The notes below the pieces were generated by a model, which was given only the letters and a program-made list of their open reading frames with translations, did no database searches and had not been told where the DNA came from. From contig OX352773.1 in assembly GCA_947095535.1 (NCBI GenBank), forward strand, positions 168,652,438 through 168,716,437: a stretch of DNA of 64,000 nt. The letters run 5' to 3'. Positions 24,549 through 36,437 of the stretch are shown here, in pieces (position 1 is the stretch's first letter; every line of letters starts with the position of its first letter). The position numbers were made by a program, and so were the translations under genes. The DNA is from Poecilobothrus nobilitatus (Eukaryota; Arthropoda; Insecta; Diptera; Dolichopodidae).

Positions 24549-26222
24549 GATAATTCTAACTAAACGGCTTACCAGTGTACATTAGAATTATTTTTTTCCT
24601 AAATACTGTTTTATTCTTTCCTTTGATATTTTTAAAATCATATACTTAACCTATAAATAATCAAAAATAAGTTTTAAGGACTTTTTAAAAAAAAAATTTG
24701 TATATATCTCCTCTAGTCTCTGTCAAAAAATTATTAAGAGGAGGTTCGAAAGTGGTTAGAAAAGGAAACAATACTGATATGCTAGTTTAAATTTTTTATT
24801 TTTTAGGTAGGGTTGGTGGGAATCTTGAAAGACATCAATGATTTCAACAAAAATGAATTATCTTTGGTAGTGTGGGATTTGCATCAATCAAACGACACCT
24901 CTCTTTAAACCAATCATTAGGTTGGAACCTATATGGTGCACTACATAATGTACACTACTTGGTTTAGCAATTGGGGAAAATAGGAATAAAGGAATAAAGG
25001 AATAGGAATAAAGAAAATTGGGACAAAAGGAATTATATCCCACCCTTTAAATCGCAAAAATTTCCGCAAATAAGAATAATTTTAGTCTCTAATTTTTTAA
25101 AGAAAATGAAATTGTTAAGGGAAAAAAAAACAATGACTTAGTGAAATAGTGCAATAGTTAAACTTTGTCTTTTCTTCACCTTCAGCCTTACAGCTTCTGC
25201 AGGAGTCATTTAAAAAAACTGAGTCCTCTTGAAATGAATGGTTATAGTGCGAAATACTGTTATCGTTACTACGATTTGGTAAATTTTTTTTCTTTGAAGG
25301 GATTCCCAAAACTTTCTTTTATTAAAATCCAATTTTGCTTAGTTATGTAACAGAAATATTAAGAGGTTATGCGGTTAATTTTTATTTTTATTAAAAGCCA
25401 GCTAAAAAAAAGTTTATAAGAATACAGATTAATCAATACTTATTAATGAAATACGTATTTATGTATGTGTATAATTTAAGGATTTTTTTTTTTTGTTTAC
25501 CAAAATAAAAAATTCTATAACAAATTCATTGAACGATCAAAGTAAATTATACCGCATGTTATGCTAAATAATAATTTATAACCATTTTTATTATTTTATT
25601 TTTATATAGCTATAACAAAGTTTATTTAAGGCTTTATCTGACACGTAACATATAACAAGAAGAAAACTAATAAAATTTTCCAAAAAAATGAAAAAAATAT
25701 TAAAAACAATAACAGTAAATTATTGTCAAAACACATACATAATATTTTTACATACACGTTTTATTGAATGGAAATTTACCTGTGATTTTCAATTACCTTT
25801 TGATATGAACAAAATATGGCCTAGTATGATTCTTTCGTTCGATAAGATGAAATAATTCCATAATATGGTTGCCTTTTTAATTCTTTGTAATAAATTGTCA
25901 TCTCCGATGTTGTGCAGAGGTTTTTTTTTATTTGTAATTTATATTTATTTTTGTTTCCATTGTTTACAAATACCAAAAATAAAACACAATTCTTTAGAAA
26001 CACAATTTTGAAAATTAATATTAAATTTTTTTCAGAGAAACAAAAATATTCTATTTTTATTAATGAAATTATAATCAAAATCAATATTTACTTAATAAAT
26101 AGATTAAAGAATGAATTAAAGAATGTCTTAAAGTAATCAATTGTTAATTATTAATAAGTTCTAACTATATGTACTTGTAATGATTTTTGGTTAGTTTGAA
26201 TTTCAGGCTAGCTGAGGGCTAA
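24549..26222. other. Spacer between TIR element and candidate host exon
   Basis: Contains repeated 'ggaataaa' near 24984-25015. A pyrimidine-rich tract with several AGs at 25165-25200 precedes a short open stretch ending 'gatttggtaaat', so an exon there is conceivable. Its reading frame cannot be joined to the exon at 26273 without a stop, so it is not called. Confidence 0.35.
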
Positions 26223-26272
26223 ATCATAATTTTTACTTTATTAATTAATTAATATTTTTACTTTCTTTGCAG

Positions 26273-26399
26273 ATGTCCGGCCCTAGCTAGAGCCAGACTT
26301 CTCTCACTCAGTAAACCGTTTTACCACAACCTCAGCGAGCTCTCTGAATACAGAATCAAAGAACTGATTTCGTATCTGAACTGCTCGGGTTGGATATAA
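26273..26399 (+). CDS. Putative 3'-terminal coding exon of a host gene
   Basis: The acceptor 'ctttctttgcag' ends at 26272. The exon opens in phase with one base completing the previous codon, then 41 codons run to TAA at 26397-26399. Residues include ARARLLSLSKPFYHNLSEL and YRIKELISYLNCSGW. The stretch is much richer in G+C than its surroundings and has no A/T slippage, as expected of a constrained exon. The pattern, a basic leucine-rich helix followed by 'L.EL...IKELISYL', weakly recalls the C-terminal half of a SOCS box (a Cullin-RING adaptor motif), but I do not recognise the gene. No upstream exon was identified in the window. An AATAAA at about 26797 could serve as its polyadenylation signal, giving a 3' UTR of about 400 bases. 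Confidence 0.45.
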
Positions 26400-26839
26400 A
26401 ATCGCTATCATTCTGAATATTTAAGAACTGAATATTTTCTACTATAACAAATATGAATTTTATTTTACTGATATAGGAGAAGTAGTGATTAAAGTTTTAA
26501 ATATCATGTTCATTTTTAGCATTTTTTGTATTTTAATTTCAATATTTCTATAAATTTTTTAATTATAAATTTAATTTTGTTTTAATTGATGAAGCCTGAG
26601 CTAACGATTGTGTAATCACTAGATAATAGTATACCTTCAAAAAGTAGGAGAAGTTATTTAACAAAACTTGATGTTAAGTATTCTTAAAGATTTCTGTTAG
26701 AATGATATCGCTCTGACAGAAAAATTATTTCAAGCTTTTCCAATCCATGTCAGAGCTAACAGATTAGAAACACTCGTAGTACAATCTTAAAAAAATAAAC
26801 TACCGGGAAATATCTCCTTTTCTTTTCTTCCCCTTCTCT

Positions 26840-26997
26840 TTACAGGCTGGGAAAGATGCAAAGAAAGTGATCCTTACTCTCTATAGCGTCAATTCCTCTA
26901 CAAATTCTACAAGATCCACATGCATACGTTAATCTTCCAGGTTGTTTACCGTTATACCACAAATCAATTGTCTTAAATTTAATTAATAATATAATAT
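26840..26997 (-). CDS. Candidate terminal coding exon on the minus strand
   Basis: Read on the minus strand, an AG at 26998-26999 ('atattatag') can act as acceptor. Then 51 codons stay open to TAA at 26840-26842. The text contains TIDLWYNGKQPGRLTYACG followed by SCRICRGIDAIESKDHFLC, with a Cys-x2-Cys-x2-Cys cluster and a fourth Cys 13 residues on. Composition is clearly less AT-biased than the flanks. If real, it converges on the plus-strand exon at 26273, so the two genes would meet tail to tail. Against this, the plus strand over the same bases has a very strong pyrimidine tract ending 'ctctttacag' at 26845, so the conserved strand is uncertain. Gene not recognised. Confidence 0.27.
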
Positions 26998-26999
26998 CT

Positions 27000-27559
27000 A
27001 TAATATAAAAATATAATTTGTTTTATACTTATGTCTTTCCTTTAAATAAAAACAAAATAAAATTAAGAATTAAAATAACATTCAATATAATTCACATCCA
27101 AACAAATTAAGAACAAAAATTTTTGATTAATATTAACAAATTTTTAACGAAATTCGTTTAAAAATAATACTCTAATTTCAAAACCTTTTATTCTCATTTT
27201 AAGATCTTTTGAATATAAATTAGTGGTGAGTGACGCCGCTTAGATACCATAATTCTTTTTCATTGATTTCACAAAAACGACAAAAAAAAAATTAATTTTC
27301 ATACCAAATACTTTGACAAAATCTTTTTAATTGTAAAATTATAACATTTTTAAAGATTATTTTTATTCTTATATTTTTAAATTAATTAAATGTTTAAAAA
27401 TGAATACGGGAAATTTGAAATGAATTATTAAGTGTTAATTTACCGAAAAATTTAATTAGAATTTTATTTTTAAGAATTCTCTCAACTATAGGATATTCAT
27501 ATTATTATGTCGGTATGATTAAATCGATTAAAAACTTGATTTTAAATTTATTTGCTGTC
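27000..27559. other. AT-rich spacer
   Basis: Nothing recognised. Confidence 0.45.
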
Positions 27560-27567
27560 AAATTTCC

Positions 27568-27755
27568 AGTTGCGGCCTCGGTGGTCTAGTGGGTAAGAGC
27601 GTATAAAATACATTGAAAACACCGCGGGAGTGTGGATTCGAACCCGACACACGTCGTAAGAGTTATTTCCCCTTACGACATTTACAGCCACGCCTGTAAA
27701 GAAAAGGTTCCTGTTCACATGTATATTGCTGAGAAATGCACTAAAAAAAAAAAAA
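27568..27755 (+). mobile_element. tRNA-derived SINE, copy 1
   Basis: The tRNA-like head has an A box TGGTCTAGTGG (27582-27592) and B box GGATTCGAACC (27634-27644), the internal RNA polymerase III promoter. A tRNA-unrelated body follows ('ttccccttacgacatttaca') and then a poly-A tail. It is flanked by the 8-bp duplication AAATTTCC at 27560-27567 and 27756-27763. Same family as 62237-62450. A SINE relies on a LINE enzyme for mobility; the partner is not identifiable here. Confidence 0.85.
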
Positions 27756-27763
27756 AAATTTCC

Positions 27764-28185
27764 GTGTGATAAAATAAATATTTATAAGAATAATGAAACT
27801 TATTTGCATCTTAGTTTCTTAAAAATATATGAATTAAAGTTTTGCGTTCTATAAATCTTATAAAAAAGGTCAAGTCCATGAATTGAATTTCGACTAATTA
27901 CAACAAAAAAGAGAAGAATTTTAAAATAAATATAGAAAAGCTTCTGTTTTCGGTTAGACTTTTAAAAGTTATTAGATATCTGCTATCACATTTCTGAAAC
28001 TCTCTCTATCATGCGCTGTGAAGAGATAAATATGTTTTATTCTTATTTTTATGCAAGCTAAATATCTTTAATAACGACATAAGACATAACGACAACACCT
28101 GACTTAATGTAAAATTATATAATTTAGGCTAAAAAAAAAATGAAGCGTGTCACATGACTATATTTCGTTTGCCTGTAATGCCCAT
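27764..28185. other. AT-rich spacer
   Basis: Nothing recognised. Confidence 0.45.
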
Positions 28186-28475
28186 TTTACTGTATTTTTT
28201 TAGAAGTTACCTGATGTATTATTATTTGACTGTATTTCATTTTACGATATGATTAGGGTCATTTTAAGTTGTTTACAAAATCAGGGTTTCAATAATCTGT
28301 TTAGTGAGGGTTTAGGTATGGTAGTCCCCATTTGTTGTTGAAATATGTGTGTAAAACATATAATTAGAGAAGATTTTACAGTTGGTTACAAATGAAATTC
28401 CTATTATAGTAAAATGAAATACGGTCAAATAATAAAACAGGTGAATGAAAATACAGGTAAGTATTTTACATACAG
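28186..28475. mobile_element. Inverted-repeat (MITE-like) element
   Basis: Left arm 'tttgactgtatttcatttta' at 28226-28245 and right arm 'taaaatgaaatacggtcaaa' at 28410-28429 are inverted copies with one mismatch. The symmetry continues outward over about 60 bases. The interior carries 'gtttacaaaatcagggtttc' and 'gagaagattttacagttggt', which also occur inside the element at 10768-11585. Exact termini not fixed. Confidence 0.5.
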
Positions 28476-31400
28476 TCAAAAAAATATAATCTTAAAAATT
28501 AAAACATGGGCATATTATGACGAAACACTAAATGTTTATATTGAAATATCTTTTTATATTATATATAATGTATAAACAAATCTGTGATGTAATGACAGAA
28601 TCATTTTATTCAATTCAGGTAATATATCAAAAGCTTTTACTAAACTTACTCGAGATTAAAGGGGTCGTGGAATCTTTGAAGCTATTTTAGATACATTTCC
28701 CGTTGAGCTAGAAATTTAAAACTTTGGACATAGCGCAGATGTCGATGATAATACATGCTTTTAAAATAATTATACCAAAAAACATCAGAGAATTTAACTA
28801 AATTAACAAAATTAAATTTTCATACAAAGATATTACAGAGTAAAAGAAATGTATGAAATTTTTCTTGACATGTGTTTGTTTGGTTGTTGCCTTCTAATAT
28901 ATTTTGAATATTTTTTAAAAATAATTAGCTATAGACAAAACTAAATATGTATATAATAATAGCTTATGATGTTATGCCTTGTTGCTATTTTGAATTTTAA
29001 TATATATTTACATATATACCTACCTATTTATGGTATTTCACCTGTAATAATTAAATAAAACACCTGTGAAATTAATTATTTGAAAAAAAATAAAATAAAA
29101 ATAATTTTATGACAATAATATTATATTGTTGTGCAAATAAGTATATGCGTTCAAATATATGTATATATGTATATCCAAACGTTAATTTAACTGATGTTTA
29201 CCGCAGGATAATTGAAGCAAAATTGAGGAATAATTTCTTTTTTATTATACGAAACATAAAAAAAATGTTTCAACAGTACGAATTGTAACAGTATAGTATG
29301 TTGTAACAGTACGAAACATAAAAAAAATCATTTTAATTATTTCATTAGCTGGCGACAATGACGGATTGATAATAAAAGGAAAATATAGAAATTCAATTCT
29401 ATTTAATTTTGGATATAAATATTAAATTAAATAGGATTTAATATATTTTTGATTAGATAACAGAGTTATCATTCAAAAATAAATTTTATTACGTCTAGTT
29501 TAAAGCCTTACCTAACCTAAATTAAGAATAAAATTTTTAAATTTGTATTGTGATCGTGAAACAATTTTTTGTTAATTAATTATTAAAATTTTTTCATTAA
29601 ATCTCATTAAATTTTTTAATCTGTCAATTATTATTATTTATTTTTCTTAAACTTTAATAATAATTTACTATAAAAATAAAATATATTAGATCATTATATA
29701 AATATATAAAGAGCAATATTGCATCCATCAAGTAATTTATTATTTATATTTGACTAAGATTTACTTTCCGTGATCGTTAATTTTACCAAGCCGTTGATTA
29801 CTCGACTGTAGTATGGTACAAGACTACTATGTGTGCCATCTGTTATCTTGTATAAGAAATATTTTTATTTATTATAAATACATATGTTAATATATGATAA
29901 TAATATTGTATTTGATATATATAACATACCTATTTTTGTTTATTTACATTATAAATAATTATACATATAATATTATAACAAAAATTTAAATTATGTTTTA
30001 TTAATATAAATGACGAATCCAACGCATGAAAGTTTAGTGTTTTAGTTGAATAATTACCAGCCCTATAACTCTCAATAAATTCATTTTAGAATTTACAATC
30101 AAAGTATTTTTTCAATTACACAATATGTAGTTGTCTTGTCTTGAAAACATTCAGTACCTAATAGTAAAATCTAATCTGTTAAAATAATCCATACGGTTTG
30201 TGTCTCCGGTAGATTTAACAAAGACAGAACTGAAAATATTATTATATAATACACCTATATTACGAAAATTATATTTATATAATAATATAATATGTATAAT
30301 ATTTAGTTAATATATTATATATACGATCGTGTGGTACTGAAGATAAATCGAACTGTCGATAAGTTCTCTATATAAGAAGCAGCGATATAATTTAAAGCGT
30401 AAATAACTAATTCTATTATAGTGTTATAGATGATAGCTCTTCAAAAAAATGTTTGCAAAAAAATGTTTTGCTGGTGAATGGCAGACAAGTAAAGAAAAGT
30501 TACCTAAGTCTGTCCGCATCTTAAAGATTTTCTTAAATTTCGTTATAAACTTTACTTTAAATTTCATTATATTTACTTTACTTTTCGTTATAAACTTATA
30601 CTTTTGCCACAAAAATAATTAAAATTAAAATTTTTAATTTAAACTTTTATTAAAACAATTAAATGTTTTATATAATTTTTATTACCTAGTCCTACAATGT
30701 ATTTTACATAATATTTAAAAACCCGTTTTCAAAAAAGGATAATTATTCTCTTGTCAGAAAGCTGGTATATGTCAAACAAGTATCAATCAATTTTCGATCA
30801 AAACTCAAAGTTGTGAACAAATTCATTAAAAAAGAAAATAAATAAAAAAATTATTTAGAAAATCCTATTGCGATTTTTCACTTCCTTAAAAATAAAAAAC
30901 TTTTTTTTTTTGTTTTATAAAATAACAGTAATAATGTAATTATATAGGATTTATTTTATCTCATGCTTTTTTGTTGACACGTGTATCAATTTTTTCTTGA
31001 ATGATGATAAAAAATGGGACGACAAAGTTTTTCTCTTTTGTAAATCCTTTTACATATTTGTGTGGAATAGAATTAACGAGAATAACAATAACAACAACAA
31101 CAACAAATGTATGTACAACATTTTCATTTTCTCTAGAGGAAAAGTTACACTAATTATTACAATAAGAAAAATGATTTAATTACATTATAAAACACTTTAG
31201 ATTCGTTTTTTTTTTTTTGTGTAATTAAAATTAAAATTTACGGTTATTTAGACAACTATCTTGGGAGAAGCTTTAAAATTTTAAGATATTAACATTTTTT
31301 CGGGTCTAATTATATTTACATTGAAAAGTTTATTTATTTTTAATAGTTCTACAGAGAATAATTTTGTAGAGCTATAGTTTTTTTTTGTTCTTTTTCTTTC

Positions 31401-31685
31401 GTTCTCTCGTTCTCTTTCTTTCTCTCTTCTATCTTCTTTCTCGGTTTACCTAAATTACCGGTTAAATCATTTAATATAATAAGATTCGGTTTATGTAGAA
31501 TTATAACGCAGACACGAAAGATGTCAAGAGAAAAATTGAACATTATTTAAAACATTATATTTAAAATAAGAAACAGAACTGAAACTGTAAATGATTCTGT
31601 AAATAAAACAGAAATATAAGGAAATATTGAGACAATGAAAGGATTAAGGTTTCAAAACAAAAAGAAAAAAACAATGTAATCAGAA
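28476..31685. other. AT-rich sequence with simple repeats
   Basis: AAC microsatellite at 31080-31107 and a TTTC/TTCTC-rich tract at 31379-31443. A duplicated 'acagta...cgaaacataaaaaaa' motif lies at 29250-29330. No gene recognised. Confidence 0.45.
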
Positions 31686-31923
31686 TGGCAGAATGTAAAC
31701 CAACGGTTTTTAAAAGCGCACATTTCCAAAAGAAAATGCAAACAGTTTAGAATGTTTAGAACTGTTTAGAATTGTGACTAAACTGTGAAAATTTCATATA
31801 GGACGAAATGTGAAAATAGGATTTTTTTGCAATTTTGACGGGCTGTAAGTCCGGAACCCTATATAACTAAGAAAAATCGTTAACACACGTAAAAATATAT
31901 TACTGAAACTTTAATTTTTGAAA
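31686..31923 (-). mobile_element. Family A fragment (3' end only)
   Basis: Starts 'ggcagaatgtaaaccaacgg' and runs through 'gtaagtccggaaccctatat' and 'cacacgtaaaaatatatta', then stops abruptly. The 5' two-thirds are missing. Confidence 0.75.
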
Positions 31924-32714
31924 ACTTAAATCAATTAAATTTTTTCTTTTAAAATTGATCTGAATTTATTGAATTTCTTATTTTAATTAAAGTTTGAAAG
32001 AAGAAATGAGTGGAAGTGCTACAAAAACATCAAAATGGTTCAATATAAACAGTTTTAAAAGTTACTCACTCAAAGTATACACTCGTTTGTCTATCTGCCA
32101 GACAATTCTAATGAAAATGTTTTGGTTGTTTTTAAAAGTAAATACAAATTGTAGAGTATTCTGTTCAATAGATAGATTAGATTGGTGTATGCTGATGATA
32201 TATTAAATACCGAATTCTAATTTAAAAAATAATATGTAAATTTAGTGATGAAATATAATATGGTCTAACCATGATTTAGTTGCTATAATATATATGCTCT
32301 TACTATATGAAGACAAAAATAGTCAAATTAAAACTTACAAAAACTTGGAAACTTTTAAAAATAAGATTTTTGTTTATGTTAATTAAAAAGAACTTTTAAT
32401 TACAATATTAGTATAGTTAATATTTGTATTCTTTTTTTTTTGTGCTATAATTTTTGTGTTCTTTTATTATGTTTACTTTTAAGAAATACAATTATTAGAA
32501 AAATTAGATATAATAAAACTAATATTATCTTATTCCTAATTTACTTAGAACTAAAATCTTTCATAGTCACTTAATTGATTCGTTTAGTTTTTTTCTTTAT
32601 TATTTACACACTTATTCTTTTCTTTTTACAAATTGATTATTTTTTTTTAATTTTTTGATTTTTAAAATAATGTAATTATTAGTTAAATCTTTTTTTCTAT
32701 CGTATTTTCTAGTT
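31924..32714. other. AT-rich spacer between two family A fragments
   Basis: No feature recognised. Open frame 31994-32206 has no clear protein character. Confidence 0.4.
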
Positions 32715-33216
32715 AGTGTTCCAGAGTTACAGCCCCTCAAAATTTCAAAAAAGCCCCATTTTCTTATGTATATATCGCAAGCTCTGCGTAATGGTATTAC
32801 AATTTAAAACCGTCAGAAGGCCGAAAATTTTATTATTTCCATAAAACAATATCAAAATTATGCAATATTTTGTAATTTACTATTCAAATTTACCGTTATG
32901 TTGAAACCACTATGTTGAAATTTCTTTTTTCATAACTCCGCCACGCCTTTAGATAGAAACCTGTTTCCTTTTTTATAGACCATTCCCTGTTTAAGAACCA
33001 TTGGGGCTGAAAAATTGAAAATTTTCTATTTTTACGCAGCTGTAACGTAAGCACCTGTACAAATTTTTCTTGGACAAGATATAAAAATTAAAGCTCCAGT
33101 AATATATTTACTACTAATAACTATTTAGTAATATATTTTACGTGCGTTTTTTTAATTTATACAGGATTCCGGACTTACAGCCCATCAAAATTCCAGAAAA
33201 AGTCCAATTTTCACGT
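32715..33216 (+). mobile_element. Family A fragment ending at a family B insertion
   Basis: Enters the family in mid-module ('tccagagttacagcccctca') and follows it to 'aaaagtccaattttcacg', where a B element begins. The last part of A, including its CTTGTTT end, is absent after the B copy. Confidence 0.75.
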
Positions 33217-33542
33217 TTTTTATACCCGTACGATAAGTAATTTATACATACATAATATGTATAGTATAAATTATTATACATTTGCCGCTTAGTATTAAAC
33301 GGTACTATAGCATATTTGGAAAAGTTTTGGATTGATAATCGTTATGTGGAGGGTTAGAATTGGCATATAGTTTGAATGTATGTACAACCCATAGTTCTAG
33401 AAATTATAAAATTCACCTAATTATTTTAAAATATTAAAAAATTAAAAAATTAATATTATAAGCAGAGTGACAGGCTGTGAACATACTAACGGTTCGTACG
33501 GGTATCTAAGAGTTGACAAAGTCAACTGTATTCTTCCTCGTT
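33217..33542 (+). mobile_element. Internally deleted family B element
   Basis: Both ends are intact: 'tatacccgtacgataag' and 'cgtacgggtatctaagag' followed by the hairpin 'gttgacaaagtcaac' and 'tattcttcctcgttt'. The interior has shrunk to about 0.3 kb, losing the microsatellite and most of the body seen at 13411-14671. Confidence 0.8.
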
Positions 33543-34283
33543 TATATTAAATATCAATATTTTTAGAAAAAAAGATTTATTTTTAAAATTCAAGATTTTT
33601 TGATGTTAATGTTTAATTGTTTTCTATTTGAAATGAGAAAAAAAATTGAAGATATTTATTTTTTGTTGTGTACAAACAAAGTACTTATTTTATTTTAAAC
33701 AAATAAGTGGTTTTCCGTTTTTCTATTTCGAAAATTTGGAAAAATAAAACAACGTGCTGTGTTGTAGAAATTCGCGAAATTTTCTTAGTTTTATAATAAT
33801 ATTTTAAACATTGAAATGTGTTGAAACTAGATATTAAATAATGTACAAAGAAGCTATTGTAAACATTTTGGTTGAAAATATTGAAATAAAAAAAAATTTA
33901 AATATTTAATGATATATGAAAGAAACGAACGATATGGCAATAAAAAAGTAGAGTAAAAATAAAAACGTTTAATGTAAATAATTTTCACAGCTCGCACTTA
34001 GCTTTAAATTTTAAAGTATTGTTCCGGAAGTACTGCCAAATACTACTTGTATATTTTTGTTTAATTAAAATAAAAAATCCTTTAAAGGTTTTGGCGAAAT
34101 ATAAGCCTAAATCCTTCTATTTCCAATCAAATGCCAAAATAATATATATTATAGATTTGAGAAATGAAAATATAAAATCATAAGAGGTTTGTTTATTCAA
34201 TTATTATTAGTCGTTTTTTTTTTTTTTTAAATCAGAGCACAGATCTGACAGATCTCGTACTCTAAGCAAAAAAGACCTTATGA
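33543..34283. other. AT-rich spacer
   Basis: Nothing recognised. Confidence 0.45.
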
Positions 34284-34642
34284 GTAAGTTGTCATTTTTA
34301 TGTTAGTGACGAAAGTTTTACATACGAAATGTTTTATTTTCTTGAAGTTATTAGAGAAACTTTTAATTTGATTTTTGATAAAAACGATGAAGAAGGTTAT
34401 TCTGAAAATAAGTTTTTAAAAAAATTAAAAAACCAAGATTATATGGAAGAAGTTGTGCCAAGACCCAATGTTTTCAGATTCAGAAAAATGATTTTGATTT
34501 TTCTTTGTTAAATAAACATCAAAATATATATGTCAATTTATTATGGCTCAACTGTACTGCACATATTTGTTTTGACCCTTGTCTTTCAAAACTAAAGCAA
34601 AACAATTATACTTTTATTTTGACAGATGATATTCTGCTATGA
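34284..34642 (+). pseudogene. Degenerate coding remnant of unknown origin
   Basis: Two overlapping frames read like parts of one protein. The first (open from 34284, ATG at 34329, stop TAA at 34509-34511) includes LEVIRETFNLIFDKNDEEGY and DYMEEVVPRPNVF. The second, in another frame, takes over around 34470 and includes DFDFSLLNKHQNIYVNLLWL and NNYTFILTDD, ending with TGA at 34640-34642. Acidic and mixed composition contrasts with the surrounding Phe/Ile/Lys noise. A frameshift near 34470 is the simplest reading. I do not recognise the family; a decayed viral, transposon or host gene are all possible. Confidence 0.35.
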
Positions 34643-35010
34643 TTTAAAAAAACGCTTATTGTAACATTTATGACGGATTACAGGACTAGTAATAATATAT
34701 TTCGTCAGTCATAAAATTTGAATTCACTTTAAATTACTTTTTATAAATTTTATCCATCAATATATGTTTTAGTGGATATAAATGTTAAATCACATGAAAA
34801 ACTTTTATTTTAATAATAACATAGAAAATGTCATTAAATATTTTTATTTGATTTTTGTGCTTTGGGAATGTACATTACTATGTCTTTGAATCAAAGAATA
34901 ATAAATAGTAATCAGACATTCTTGAAATGATAAATCCATCTAGACACCTATTGAATAATATATTCTTATTCTTATAATTCTCTTTCTTATAATAAAATAG
35001 AAATATTGAA
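34643..35010. other. AT-rich spacer
   Basis: Nothing recognised. Confidence 0.45.
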
Positions 35011-35986
35011 AACGAGGAAGAGTAATATATCCAATTTCTAAAAAACTTGATAATTTTTTAAAAAATTGCAGATGTTTTAGTACTGACATTAACTACCGAG
35101 ATATATTTATGACGCCTATCTTCATTAAGTTCCAAGAGGTGCAAGAACTCTGAATCGGTTGCTCTATGCCAACCAAATTTTACAAAAATTGTTGATATGT
35201 AACTCGACACCTCTTCACTAAATTTGAGACACCTAGCTTCAATATACACTGAGTTCTTTTCATTTAAAAAGAGCAGTTGTATGGCAGGTACCCGAACATG
35301 TAGTACCAGCACAACTAAATTTTACAGAAGTGGTTGCCATAAAACTTAATCAAATTTCAGATGCCTAGGTTCATTTTAAGTTCCAAGAGGTGCAAGAAGC
35401 TTGAACCGGATGCTCTAGAGCAACCAAATCTTACAACAATTGTTGGCATGTAAATCGACACCTCTGCACTACATTACAGATACCAAGCTTCAATAAACAT
35501 TGAGTTATTTTTATTTAAAAAGAGAAGTTGTATGGCAGCTAGCCGAACCTGCCGCATCAGCACAACCAAATTTTACAAATGTTGTTGGCCTATAATTCGA
35601 CACCATTTTGCAAAATTGCAGATTGCAGATCTAGCTTCAGTAGATGCTGAGTTATTTTCATATGTTTGATAGAAGATAGATTTTTCATATGTTTAAAGAA
35701 GGAAGTTGTATGGCAGCTATTCGAACCCGGCGGCCCAAAATGCTGGATTTAATTAATAGTGAAACTAAAAATTTTGCAAAAGTGACGTAAAACAAAATTT
35801 CATCCTCCTAGCTTCATTATTTTTTGAGTTATCGTGCGGACGGACGGACGTACATGGCTTAATCGACTTAATTCGATTCTGAGCTGACCCATACCTTTGA
35901 CACTATATCTAGCTCGACTCCTTTAAGGTGTCACAAACATAATGGCAAATTTATTATACCCTTGAACATAGTTCATACGGGTATAA
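35011..35986 (-). mobile_element. Family C element, full-length type
   Basis: From 'aacgaggaagagtaatatat' (3' end) to 'gttcatacgggtataaa' (5' end). The body has three to four diverged tandem phrases built on 'ttgtatggcagctacccgaa' and 'agttccaagaggtgcaagaa'. Short GGAC microsatellite at 35837-35851. The 3' hairpin seen in other copies is poorly preserved. No coding capacity. Confidence 0.75.
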
Positions 35987-36437
35987 AGAAATCGAAGAAA
36001 TTAACCATTTTAATTGAATGCAAAAATGTAAATTACAATAACTGAAAGCAGAGAATCCAGAAATCAACTTTGAGGAGTGGAAAGGAGTAATTGAAAGAAG
36101 TTTAATTTAATTTTTTTTTTTTTTTACTTTTGAAATAAAATTTTTGAAATTTGTAAGAGTGTTTTACACTAAAACAGATTTTCAAATTCTGAATATTAGA
36201 AGATGTTTTTTCTTAGTAAAATTTTAATGTGATTCGGGTTGATTTTTTTTTAAATGGATTAGCCTATGATTATTTTGGCAACTATTCTATGTTCCCAATT
36301 TGTCTTAAATCAATATACGAAAAATTCAGTTATTTTCATTCCTTTGTGAATAAATTCTTCTAATACATGGTTTTGTTTACAAAATAAATTTAGATATTAT
36401 TGAAGATTTTCCGAACTTTAATATATCTTTTGCTAAT
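35987..36437. other. AT-rich spacer
   Basis: Nothing recognised. Confidence 0.45.

Noticed and set aside
25165..25282. Possible internal exon between a pyrimidine tract with AG and 'gatttggtaaat'
   Set aside because: Joining it to the exon at 26273 gives a stop in either usable phase, and the text shows no recognisable domain.
30360..30390. TATA-box promoter 'tctatataagaagcagcg'
   Set aside because: No coding sequence or transcript evidence downstream; such motifs are expected by chance in AT-rich DNA.
35058..35312. 84-codon minus-strand frame
   Set aside because: Falls wholly within the repeated phrases of a family C element.
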